From positions 1 to 64,000 of the forward strand of contig JAUIHT010000014.1 of assembly GCA_030432235.1 (NCBI GenBank): a stretch of DNA of 64,000 nt, in the 5' to 3' direction. Of the stretch, positions 18,908-26,989 are shown piece by piece. The notes under the pieces were generated by a model. It saw only the letters and a program-made list of their open reading frames with translations. It ran no database searches and was not told where the DNA came from. The position numbers were made by a program, and so were the translations under genes. The stretch comes from Verrucomicrobiia bacterium (GTDB lineage: Bacteria > Verrucomicrobiota > Verrucomicrobiia > Opitutales > Cerasicoccaceae). Numbering within the stretch: the first letter of the stretch is position 1; the number at the start of each line of letters is the position of its first letter.

Positions 18908-20338
18908 TTAATTGGACAATAGATCGCGGGGTAAATCACGGCTGACCGGAGACGCGCCCGGGGTAAGAGTCACGGTAAAGCAGGTGCCGGTCGGGTCGGA
19001 CTTCTCCAGCTCCAGCTCCGCACCGATGAGCTGGGCCAGGTGCTTGCTCAGAGCCAAGCCGAGGCCGGTGCCTCCGGGGCGGCTGGAGCAACCGGGTTGG
19101 AAAAGCTGTTCGCGAATCTTTCGCGGCAGGCCCGGACCTTCATCGCAAACGGTGAGCACCACGCGCTCTCCGGCCCGGGTGAAGTCCAAACGGACCGAGG
19201 CATCGGGCTCGCTGAACTGGATGGCGTTCTCGACCAGGTTGACGGCGATGAGCAACAGGAGGTTGCCCCGATGGCTGTCTATGACGGCTGCGGGGGCTTC
19301 ACCGACGGTGAAGCGTACCTGTCGCTTTTCTGCCAGGGGCTCGAGCTTGTTCATCAGGCACTCGCGCAACTCCTCGAAAGTCAACTCGTAGTGGATACCC
19401 GTGGTCTCGTCCCTCAACACAGAAACCATCTGGTCGATCATCTCCTGCATCTGCTCGGCCGATTCGAGTACCATATCGGTGTCCTGACCGGACTCCTGTT
19501 GCATCTCCAGGCTCATGCGCAGGGCGGAAAGCGGGTTTTTCAGCCCGTGAACGAAATGCGACGTGATGGTGCCGATGGCCGAGGTCTTCGCTGCCAGGGT
19601 CAGGTCTGCATTGGCCTGGGCCAGGCGACGACCGCGCTCCTCCACCTGATGGGTCAGCCGGGACATGTTTTGGAAAGAAAGGAGCATGACTAGTCCGATG
19701 AGGCCGCCACCGGCCAGCATCGCCACACTGGCCATCCAGGCCAGATGACGGTCCAGCGCGGCGAACTCCTCCGCCACGGGCGCGCCGTCGATGAAGTACT
19801 GAGCCGCGCCAAGAAAGGGACCCGCCTCGCCGTCGTGCAGAGGTAGGAGCACCTCGACCACCGGCACGCCATCCGGAGCTTCCACCGGGCTCTCCTCAAA
19901 GGTTAGGGACTCCAGCGATGCCTGCGGATAGTAGCGGCTGACGCTCTCCAGGCCCTGCAGGGCATCCAGTTCTCGGGCGGAGAGAAACCCGTAGAAAAGG
20001 ATCGGGGGTACGGCTTCGACCAGCTCTCCCTTCCAGTCATAGAGCCGCACCCCCAAAACGTTTTTCAATTCCGAGGCCTCCAGGGCAACTCCCAGCAGGT
20101 CCGCCTCGCCGGTGAGGTCGTCCACTGATGCACCGGCGCGCTCCATCGCCAGGAGAGCGAAGGGATAGAGCGCATCCGCGTCGCGATCGACGATCTGCTG
20201 GCGAATGGACTGGCGCAGGTTGAGCGTGACGACGGTCACCACCGCGCAGAACACCGCCAACGTAAGGACGGTCACCGCCAAGGCCATACGCATAAGGCTG
20301 CGCCTGGCCGGGGTGCTGTTCTGGGAGCGGTTTGCCAT
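18908..20338 (-). CDS. Membrane sensor histidine kinase
   Basis: 476 residues. A first transmembrane helix (about 18-42), an extracytoplasmic sensor of about 150 residues and a second helix (about 197-220) precede the kinase core. The H-box is ITSHFVHGLKNPLSALRMSLE, the N-box NLVENAIQFS, with G boxes CDEGPGLP and GGTGLGLALSKHLAQ. A short coiled coil (VEERGRRLAQANADL) links membrane and kinase. No response regulator gene is next to it, so it is an orphan whose partner lies elsewhere. The start at 20338 (MANRSQNS) is preferred over 20362. Confidence 0.88.
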   Translation of the reverse strand: MANRSQNSTPARRSLMRMALAVTVLTLAVFCAVVTVVTLNLRQSIRQQIVDRDADALYPFALLAMERAGASVDDLTGEADLLGVALEASELKNVLGVRLYDWKGELVEAVPPILFYGFLSARELDALQGLESVSRYYPQASLESLTFEESPVEAPDGVPVVEVLLPLHDGEAGPFLGAAQYFIDGAPVAEEFAALDRHLAWMASVAMLAGGGLIGLVMLLSFQNMSRLTHQVEERGRRLAQANADLTLAAKTSAIGTITSHFVHGLKNPLSALRMSLEMQQESGQDTDMVLESAEQMQEMIDQMVSVLRDETTGIHYELTFEELRECLMNKLEPLAEKRQVRFTVGEAPAAVIDSHRGNLLLLIAVNLVENAIQFSEPDASVRLDFTRAGERVVLTVCDEGPGLPRKIREQLFQPGCSSRPGGTGLGLALSKHLAQLIGAELELEKSDPTGTCFTVTLTPGASPVSRDLPRDLLSN

Positions 20339-20490
20339 GGGTCTCGGTATGGTTATGAACAAAGGTTAGCGTAAAAAGTCGCGGTCCGGGGGTATTTGGT
20401 GGAATTGGCGATTAAAAACGGCGAAAAATCTAGAGGACCAATAAGGGAGATGTGTGTGTGAAATTGGCTGTCGGGCGGAATGCGTAACGA

Positions 20491-21768
20491 TTAAAAATGG
20501 CGGGTAACCCCCATCTGGATGACGTTGGCGTTGTACTGGTCCTCCCCACGGTTAGAGCGGGTGAAGGTATAGGTGTATTCCAGGCTTGAGGACCATTGAT
20601 CGTTGAAAGTGTAGGTGAGTTCGGCGCCGATCTCCAACTGGCTCAGGAAGCGCAGGTCCGGGTTGCTGGTGTCAACGGGCTGGTTGGGATAGGCGTAATA
20701 ATAGAACTCCGCGGAGGCCTCGAAACTGACCGGGTCGAGGTCCCAATGAAAAATCTGCCCTAGGCGGTAGAGGTTATAGTTTTCGTAGCCTACCCCGTTA
20801 TCCTTGAGCAGGCGTAGGCGGGCGCGACTGCGGGTGTAAAAGCTTTGATCCTCCCACCAGTACTGCTTCCAGGCGAAGTCAACCTCGTGGTAGTACATGT
20901 TGAGCTGACTATCCGGGATACTGAAACCGGAGGAGTCCCGCTGCAGGCGTTCGTCCGTCAGGCGCAAGGCAAACTCGTAGCCGAGGCTGTACTTGGAGCC
21001 ACGCTTGTCGAGTTGATGCTCCCATTCCAGGCCAATGGCAGGCTGGGTGTAGTCGCTGCCCGTGCCGGGAAAAACGTAGCGGTCAATTACGGTTTCGAGC
21101 CGCACCGCGTTGTTTCCGGAGAGCTGCCACTCGGCATAGCCCTCGAATCCGGCGCCGTGAGCTTCGAAGAGGAAGGGGTTGGAGGTGTTGATGGCCGGGT
21201 CGATACCAGCGAAGACGCTGTTGTAGACCTGCTTGGTGTAAAGGTAGCGCAAGGTTGCGCCCGTTTCCGCATCAGCACCGGCGGGCTGACTGATGCTCGC
21301 TTGAATCCAGAACAAGTTTTCATCGGGAACTTCGGGTACGTCGGTGAAGTAATCGTACTCGGCGATTACGAGGAACTGCACAAAGCCCTGCTTGTCGTTC
21401 TGCGGATAACGGACCGCGTAGAACTCGGCTTCGGCAAAGAGAAAAGGACTGGGCTGCTCGGGGAAGCTGCTCTGCAAGGCGTTATCAGTGTACCCCACCC
21501 CGGCGCCAAGCTCGCCCTCGAATTCCCACACGGGAATCTCCAGCATGGCGTTCAGCTCTTCGTCGCTGATGGTATCTGCCGCGGAGCTCTTCCCTTCAGC
21601 GGCAGGCATCATGGGTGCCGGCTCTTCCAGCGGCAAACCCTCGGCGGGCTGGAGGCCCCCCAGCAGGGCATCGTCTCCCAGGAGCATCTGGTCGAGTGAT
21701 TCGTCGCTGGTGGTCGTGGCGTTCATGGAAAGGAGTCCGAAGACAGTGGTCAGGAGTGGGAGCAGCAC
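20491..21768 (-). CDS. Putative outer-membrane beta-barrel protein
   Basis: 425 residues beginning at a GTG (21768) with a hydrophobic signal-like stretch (LLPLLTTVFGLLSM). Residues 20-80 are acidic and disordered; from about 85 on there are alternating aromatic/polar beta strands ending in a terminal Phe (VIQMGVTRHF), the usual C-terminal signature of outer-membrane barrels. No enzymatic family is recognisable. The signal peptide lacks a basic residue at its N-terminus, so the start may be wrong. It lies 150 bases upstream of the histidine kinase on the same strand. Confidence 0.6.
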   Translation of the reverse strand: MLLPLLTTVFGLLSMNATTTSDESLDQMLLGDDALLGGLQPAEGLPLEEPAPMMPAAEGKSSAADTISDEELNAMLEIPVWEFEGELGAGVGYTDNALQSSFPEQPSPFLFAEAEFYAVRYPQNDKQGFVQFLVIAEYDYFTDVPEVPDENLFWIQASISQPAGADAETGATLRYLYTKQVYNSVFAGIDPAINTSNPFLFEAHGAGFEGYAEWQLSGNNAVRLETVIDRYVFPGTGSDYTQPAIGLEWEHQLDKRGSKYSLGYEFALRLTDERLQRDSSGFSIPDSQLNMYYHEVDFAWKQYWWEDQSFYTRSRARLRLLKDNGVGYENYNLYRLGQIFHWDLDPVSFEASAEFYYYAYPNQPVDTSNPDLRFLSQLEIGAELTYTFNDQWSSSLEYTYTFTRSNRGEDQYNANVIQMGVTRHF

Positions 21769-21839
21769 GGTGGGAGAGGTGTGCGGGTGGCTCTGATATG
21801 AGAATGAAAACTACTGCATAGAAGGCGTGGTCTTTTGCA

Positions 21840-21873
21840 GGAGGCCGGACGGGGCTGTGACCCGCCGGCCTCC
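21840..21873 (-). terminator. Strong GC hairpin after the Glu/Arg-rich gene
   Basis: GGAGGCCGGACGGG (21840-21853) pairs with CCCGCCGGCCTCC (21861-21873) around a 7-base loop, 16 bases after the stop at 21889. Neither strand has a real T-run, so termination efficiency is uncertain. Confidence 0.5.
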
Positions 21874-21888
21874 GGGACGATTGGGGAT

Positions 21889-22569
21889 TTACGGGGCGAC
21901 CTCTTCACCGCCGCGACGGTCGCCGTTGTTGTCGCGGATTTCATCACGCAGGCTCCGGCGGAGCTCTTTCAACTCCTGATGCTGCTGGCGCTGTTCCTCG
22001 CGGAAGTTGGCGATGATCTCCTCACGCTCTTCCTCGGTGGCGCCTTCCAACTGCTCGCGCAGGGCCTGGCGATTTTCACGCAGCTCCTGGCGGGCCGTGC
22101 GGAACTGCTCGCGGGCCTCGCGGACGTCCTCCGGCACTTCGCGGTCTTCCGGCACGAAGTCCTCGCGCCATTCGCGGACGGCTTCGCGGATTTCCTGGGC
22201 GGCTTCGCGCTGTGCTTCGATCAGGTCGGCGTTGTCATCGCGGAACTGGTCCAGCACGGCCTTGATATCCTCGCGTGTGGGGTCTTCGAGGGTATCGATC
22301 TGGGTGCGGAGGCTGTCACGCAGCTCCTGCTGAACCTCGCGGTAGGCGTCGATTTGGGTTTGAATGTCTTCGGGCAGCTCGGGGCGGTCCACCTCCGGGC
22401 GCTCGCGCTCGAATTCGGGTGGCCGCTCACGCTCGGGGCGTTCCATATCGCCACCCTCAGGGCGCTCCATCGTCTCGCCCTCGGGGCGGTCAACATCACC
22501 TGTGTCCTGGGCGAAACCGTAAAGCGGGGCTAAAAGTGCGGCAAACAAGAGAATCCATATCGTTTTCAT
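21889..22569 (-). CDS. Secreted Glu/Arg-rich coiled-coil protein
   Basis: 226 residues. A signal peptide (MKTIWILLFAALLAPLYGFA) is followed by a proline-charged repeat region (about 22-68, recurring MERPEG, ERP and DRPE units) and then an almost uninterrupted charged helix (about 70-215: QELRDSLRTQ, REAAQEIREAVREW, RTARQELRENRQALREQ). It should be a periplasmic coiled coil of extreme charge density. I do not recognise a family; the composition resembles metal-responsive CpxP/Spy-like periplasmic helices only in a general way. It starts opposite a PEP-CTERM gene across a 337-base gap with palindromes. Confidence 0.65.
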   Translation of the reverse strand: MKTIWILLFAALLAPLYGFAQDTGDVDRPEGETMERPEGGDMERPERERPPEFERERPEVDRPELPEDIQTQIDAYREVQQELRDSLRTQIDTLEDPTREDIKAVLDQFRDDNADLIEAQREAAQEIREAVREWREDFVPEDREVPEDVREAREQFRTARQELRENRQALREQLEGATEEEREEIIANFREEQRQQHQELKELRRSLRDEIRDNNGDRRGGEEVAP

Positions 22570-22728
22570 TTTTCGGTTGGGTTTAGGTTTTAAAGCGGAA
22601 GGGAATATTCGTCTGGTGCCATTCTATTTGCACATACCAGGCCAAAAGCGGGTAAATTACATAAATAATTTACTTTCAATAACTTAAAGTTTGTATACGG
22701 TTATTGATGACTGAAATCTCTAATGGAC

Positions 22729-22770
22729 ATTGGGCACTGGTGCCCAATTGGTTGCCACCCATTGGGGCAA
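22729..22770. promoter_or_regulatory. Operator-like pair of inverted repeats
   Basis: ATTGGGCAC (22729-22737) and GTGCCCAAT (22740-22748) form a perfect 9-bp-arm palindrome with a 2-base centre. Immediately after, TTGCC (22752-22756) and GGCAA (22766-22770) form a second inverted repeat whose right side (ATTGGGGCA) resembles the first arm. This is the layout of a dimeric repressor or activator site. Confidence 0.5.
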
Positions 22771-22851
22771 TACTCCCAAAACATCGCGTGGAAATTATAC
22801 GCATAACCGGCCCGACTGGATTTCGTATAATTTGTATGAAAAATACTTATC

Positions 22852-22881
22852 TTGACTATTTCATTATGCGCCGAGTAATTA
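22852..22881 (+). promoter_or_regulatory. Probable promoter of the PEP-CTERM gene
   Basis: TTGACT (22852-22857) and TAATTA (22876-22881) are 18 bases apart, leaving a 25-base leader before the ATG at 22907. Confidence 0.4.
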
Positions 22882-22906
22882 ATATTTCGCTAACATCTAT
22901 TGTATC

Positions 22907-23872
22907 ATGAAAAAACCCTTAGCAAAACTAACTCATCTTCTCGTCGGCCTTTCGTTAACCGGACTCTCCGGGACCCTCTTCGCTGGCTTGACCACATTTA
23001 ACGATCTTACCCCCGGCCAAAGCGTCAACGGCCAGGGCGGATGGACGGTGGAAGGTCCGTTTAACGACAACGTAGAGCAATTCGACGAAGACGTGGTAAC
23101 TATCGGTCCGGGTAATAATGCATGGCGCATCTCCAACTCGACCACTCAGACACTGTACAGCAATCAACCCTATTCGTCGAAGTCCGCGGAAGTGGCAGGC
23201 GAAACCGGGGCAGGGCTTTACAATGACTACGGCCCCAACGGAGCGGAGCCTTTCACCCCTCCCCATTCCTCAGCCACGGCCACCAGCCATTACTTTTACG
23301 GCGGCTGGGAGTTCAAATCGGCCACCGATGCGGCACAGGGCACCGAAGGCTCCGTCATGTCCATTGCCATTTCTCCGGGCGCCAGTTACGGAGCCATCCG
23401 AATGAGCTATCTCGCCATTTTGGATGATGGCACAGGTTTCAGCCTGCTGTTTTATGAAACCTCAAACGGGGACGGAAGTTTTGATCCAACGGTCATAGCC
23501 ACTGGACTCAGCTACGATGAGTGGCACAAAGTGCAAATGTACGTCGAGTTTGTCGATGGTGTCATCGATGAAGACGGCATTTATGGTAATGATATCGTGA
23601 ATATCGTGCTCAACGACACGCTTATCCACACCGGTACCTCTTGGGAATCCTACTACTATGAGACCACTGAGGGCGGTTTCACTCCGCCTACTCCTCAGTC
23701 GGTGGATTCTCTGTTATTTCGCATGTCGGGAGCCGCAAATGTCGCCAATGAAGGTAATGGATTCCTCTTCGATAATGTCGAAACCAGTAATATAGCGATC
23801 CCTGAGCCAAGTCAGTTTGCACTGGCACTGGCCTCCGTGGCTGTATGTCTTATCTGGTGGCGACGCAAATAG
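22907..23872 (+). CDS. PEP-CTERM sorting domain protein
   Basis: 321 residues with an N-terminal signal peptide (about 1-26, LLVGLSLTGLSGTLFA) and a C-terminal PEP-CTERM signal: IPEPSQFALALASVAVCLIWWRRK, that is PEP, one transmembrane helix and a basic end. Such proteins are processed by an exosortase and released or anchored at the surface. The middle is a beta-rich region (concanavalin/LamG-like impression: GGWEFKSATDAAQG, GNGFLFDNVETSN) that may bind carbohydrate. No exosortase gene is in the window. Confidence 0.85.
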   Translation: MKKPLAKLTHLLVGLSLTGLSGTLFAGLTTFNDLTPGQSVNGQGGWTVEGPFNDNVEQFDEDVVTIGPGNNAWRISNSTTQTLYSNQPYSSKSAEVAGETGAGLYNDYGPNGAEPFTPPHSSATATSHYFYGGWEFKSATDAAQGTEGSVMSIAISPGASYGAIRMSYLAILDDGTGFSLLFYETSNGDGSFDPTVIATGLSYDEWHKVQMYVEFVDGVIDEDGIYGNDIVNIVLNDTLIHTGTSWESYYYETTEGGFTPPTPQSVDSLLFRMSGAANVANEGNGFLFDNVETSNIAIPEPSQFALALASVAVCLIWWRRK

Positions 23873-23887
23873 CAGCGTAGAAGCCAG

Positions 23888-24352
23888 TCAGTTAATATCG
23901 CCCAGGTAGAGCGCATCAGGGTGGATATCCGACTCGCGGATGAACTCCTTGAGCTTGGCGGGATAGAAATCGGCCGCGGCCAGTTCGGAAAAGCTCAGCC
24001 AGCGAATCCCGATCTGGTGCCGGTCGGTCTCGTGACCGTCACAGGGCTCGGCGCCTTCGGGAAGCGTGCAGCGAAAAACGACCTCGATCTGGTGGAAGTC
24101 CTTATGGGCCAAGTGGAACGTGTGATTGCGCCCGATGTACTCGCGCACGTAGGCGATATTGCCCACCATCGGCTGGACACCTATTTCCTCCAGACACTCG
24201 CGCTGAAGGGACTCCGGCATGGTCTCGCCATGGGCCTGGCCTCCGCCCGGCAGGATGTAAAAAATCTCACCCTTACCCCGGCGCATCTGAATAGTAAGCA
24301 GGCGGCCATCTCGAATGATGAGGGCTCGGACGGCGCTGCGGACGAATTTCAT
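23888..24352 (-). CDS. Nudix hydrolase
   Basis: 154 residues. The Nudix box is complete (GGGQAHGETMPESLQRECLEEIGV: Gly-x5-Glu-x7-Arg-Glu-x2-Glu-Glu-x-Gly), giving the Mg2+-binding catalytic helix at about residues 34-56. These enzymes cleave nucleoside diphosphates linked to another moiety. The C-terminal region (HQIGIRWLSFSELAAADFYP) fits ADP-ribose or nucleotide-type Nudix proteins; the substrate cannot be predicted. The start at 24352 (MKFVRSAVRAL) removes four unlikely residues. Confidence 0.88.
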   Translation of the reverse strand: MKFVRSAVRALIIRDGRLLTIQMRRGKGEIFYILPGGGQAHGETMPESLQRECLEEIGVQPMVGNIAYVREYIGRNHTFHLAHKDFHQIEVVFRCTLPEGAEPCDGHETDRHQIGIRWLSFSELAAADFYPAKLKEFIRESDIHPDALYLGDIN

Positions 24353-24444
24353 AAGCAGCAGCAAAATATGGTATCAGCCGCTGACGGCAAAGTAAAAAAC
24401 GGCCTGCGCTTGCTGTCAGTTCAGAGAGCGTTAATTTCCAGCAC

Positions 24445-25026
24445 ATGCGAGATTGGGAAAAAGCTTACCACGAACATGATACGCCCTGGGACAAAGGCGA
24501 GGCCGCGCCACCCCTGCACGAATACCTGCGCACACACCGCATCACGGGCCGTGTGCTTGTGCCCGGCTGCGGTAGCGGTCACGACGTGCGCCTGCTGGCC
24601 GCGCAGGGAGCGGAGGTCACCGGGATGGACATCGCACCAAGCGCCATCAAGAAGGCCGAAAGCTTCCCCAGGGCCGGCGGTGAGACCTACACCGTCCACA
24701 ATGTGCTCTCGCTCAACGCCGAACACGTCGGAGCCTACGACTGGGTCGTCGAACACACCTGCCTCTGCGCCCTCGATCCCGCTCAGCGCGAAGCCTACAT
24801 CGCCAGCATGCACCGAGCGCTCAAGCCAGGCGGACAACTGCTCGGCATCTTTTACACCATCGTGGAAGACTACGACGGCAGCGAGCCGCCCCACCCCATC
24901 AGTCCAGAAGCCATCGACGCGCTCATCGCCGGGCGCTTCGAAACCCTCGAAGCCTAGACACCCACCGAGACCTACGCCAGCCGCGCCGGAGGCCGCGAAC
25001 AGATGCGCCTCCTACGCAAAGCGTGA
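24445..25026 (+). pseudogene. TPMT-family SAM methyltransferase with in-frame TAG
   Basis: The first 170 codons encode a thiopurine S-methyltransferase-like SAM enzyme: N-terminal WEKAYHEHDTPWDKGEAAPPL, SAM motif VLVPGCGSGHDV, acidic GMDIAP and LKPGGQLLGIFY. TAG at 24955-24957 stops the frame, but the next 22 codons continue in phase (TPTETYASRAGGREQMRLLRKA) to a TGA at 25024-25026. Relatives end in a W-x-P ... GRE-x-x-R-x-LR tail, so the TAG probably replaces a Trp TGG. The tail is otherwise intact, so the change looks recent, or the stop is read through, or it is a sequencing error. A shortened but stable protein is also possible. Confidence 0.7.
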
Positions 25027-25134
25027 GTTTATGGGGGCTACGCGCCCCAAACCCCGCGGTGCGTGGCCGCACGGGACATTGTTTTGGCTCAAAGAGTGCT
25101 GGCTTAGACCAGCTCTTCCTTTGCGGCCACACAC

Positions 25135-26940
25135 TCACCGGCCCATTTGTTCGCTAGCGGCGTTTTGCTGGCGGGCGATGTCGTGCAGGGTCAGCACTCC
25201 GAGCAGGCGACGCTCGTTCTTGGGCGAGACGATGGGGATCTGCAACACGTCATCGCGGATCATGAGGTTGGCCGCACCGCGAATGGACGTGTCCGGCGTG
25301 GCATAGATGATGTTCTGCACCGCCAAAATGTCTTTGAGGATACGTTCTTCCTTGGCATCGCGCATCTCTTCCAACTCGTGGTGCATGACCATGCCGACCA
25401 GATGCTCGCCATCCACCGCTGGATAGCCGTGGTGGGTTTTGCCCGACTCGATTTTCTCCAGGGCGGCGACAGGCGTGAGAGTGGCATCCACGCTGACCAC
25501 ATCGTAGGTCATGATAGTGGACACGGGCAGGTTGCGGTAATCCTGCACGCCCTGATAGGCGGGCAGTTTGCGCAAATTAACACCATCTTGCAGCAGCAGA
25601 GCGTTATATAACGGCACCTTACGCAAGTGCGCCGCGATGAAATATGAGATGATGTTGCCCGCCATCAGCGGCAGGATGAGCGAGTAATTGCGCGTCATCT
25701 CAAAGATAATCAGCACCGAAGTGAAAGGACAGCGCACGATGGAAGAAAACAGCGCCCCCATCCCCAGTAGCACGCAGGCGCCGATGACCTCCGAGGGATT
25801 TTCCACGTGAAAGAGCCCGGTGTGGTTGTGCAGCCAGACCAAGCCCAGGCCGAAAATCCCGCCTAGCATCCCGCCCAGAAAAAGCGTCGGCGAAAAGAGC
25901 CCCCCACTGCCGCCCGTAGCATAGTTGATGATGGTCGCGGCGAACTTGAAAACAAACAGGATGAGCATAACCGCGAAGACCAACTGCCCCTCGAAAGCGG
26001 TCAGCAGGCTGCCGTAACCGATGCTGAAGACGCCGTGCTGCGGTTCCCCCATCAGGCCCGTGACGTAAAACGCGATGGTGCCCAGCAACCCCACGGCCAG
26101 ACCACCGGCGGCCGGTTGCAACCAGCGCGGCACGTTTGACTCCTTGGCCTTGCCGCGCAGTTTCAGCAGCGCCGTGACGAAGCCGTGCCCGATGAAACCA
26201 CAGGCGGCTCCCAGCGGTATGCCCACCAGCATCCACCAGGATGTCGCGATGTCCTCGTGGATGGGCACGGTCAGCACCGGGTCCTCGCCCAGCAGCAAAC
26301 GGGAGGTCGCCGCCGCCACCACCACGGCCACCACCAGTCCACCGAGCGCCTTGGTGGAAAAATCGTCCAGCAGCTCCTCGAAGACGAAAAACAGCGCGGA
26401 GATAGGCGCGTTGAAGGCCGCCGCAATGCCTGCACCCATGCCGATGGGCACCATGGCCTGGATGCGCGCCTTGGCCAGCCCGAAGGCCTGCCCCAGCTTC
26501 GAGGCAATGGCCGCGCACATATGCACCGTCGGGCCCTCGCGCCCGAGGCTGTTACCCGTACCGATGAAAAGCGTGCCCAGGATGAAGCGCCAAAACGCCT
26601 CTTTGAGCGACATGATGCCGAAATCGTTGTAGTACGACGCCTTCGTCTGCGGAATGCCGCTACCCACCGCGCCGGGCGCGAACTTCGCCAGGATGATGCC
26701 CGCGGCCAACCCGCCCAACGCCGGTATGAAGGGCATAACCACCCAAAACCACGGCCCCAGCGCCTCCGCCGAATACCAGATGAAATCGAAGCTGTAATGG
26801 ATGGCCAAATGAAAGGCCACCGCCGCCAGACCGCACAAAAAACCGGCGATCATGCACAGGATCAGGAAGCGCTGTCCGTCGGTAAACCGGGCGCGCATCC
26901 AGTCAGGGAGCTGTGTGAAGGAAAACTTCAAAACGTCCAA
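25135..26940 (-). CDS. ClC-type chloride channel/antiporter with C-terminal CBS pair
   Basis: 601 residues: about 18 membrane helices (residues 20-440) then two CBS domains (about 470-595, STIMTYDVVSVDATL and KNERRLLGVLTLHDIAR). Filter motifs are GSGIPQ, GREGPTVH with the gating Glu, and GGSGGLFSPTLFLGG. The internal proton-glutamate region reads FFVFEELL, so the Glu needed for Cl-/H+ exchange in ClC-ec1 appears present. CBS domains suggest control by adenine nucleotides. The frame opens with a TTG at 26940; an ATG at 26898 is an alternative. A second ClC gene lies directly upstream. Confidence 0.92.
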   Translation of the reverse strand: MDVLKFSFTQLPDWMRARFTDGQRFLILCMIAGFLCGLAAVAFHLAIHYSFDFIWYSAEALGPWFWVVMPFIPALGGLAAGIILAKFAPGAVGSGIPQTKASYYNDFGIMSLKEAFWRFILGTLFIGTGNSLGREGPTVHMCAAIASKLGQAFGLAKARIQAMVPIGMGAGIAAAFNAPISALFFVFEELLDDFSTKALGGLVVAVVVAAATSRLLLGEDPVLTVPIHEDIATSWWMLVGIPLGAACGFIGHGFVTALLKLRGKAKESNVPRWLQPAAGGLAVGLLGTIAFYVTGLMGEPQHGVFSIGYGSLLTAFEGQLVFAVMLILFVFKFAATIINYATGGSGGLFSPTLFLGGMLGGIFGLGLVWLHNHTGLFHVENPSEVIGACVLLGMGALFSSIVRCPFTSVLIIFEMTRNYSLILPLMAGNIISYFIAAHLRKVPLYNALLLQDGVNLRKLPAYQGVQDYRNLPVSTIMTYDVVSVDATLTPVAALEKIESGKTHHGYPAVDGEHLVGMVMHHELEEMRDAKEERILKDILAVQNIIYATPDTSIRGAANLMIRDDVLQIPIVSPKNERRLLGVLTLHDIARQQNAASEQMGR

Positions 26941-26989
26941 TCAGCCACCCGTAGCCCTGGGCGGCAACAGGGAAATTACCCGAGTCTCA

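Larger units (their letters stand above)
22570..22906. other. AT-rich divergent intergenic region with palindromes
   Basis: This gap separates the divergent Glu/Arg-rich and PEP-CTERM genes. It holds two adjacent inverted repeats (22729-22770) and one plausible plus-strand promoter (22852-22881), each listed separately. I see no gene or RNA in the rest. Confidence 0.5.
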
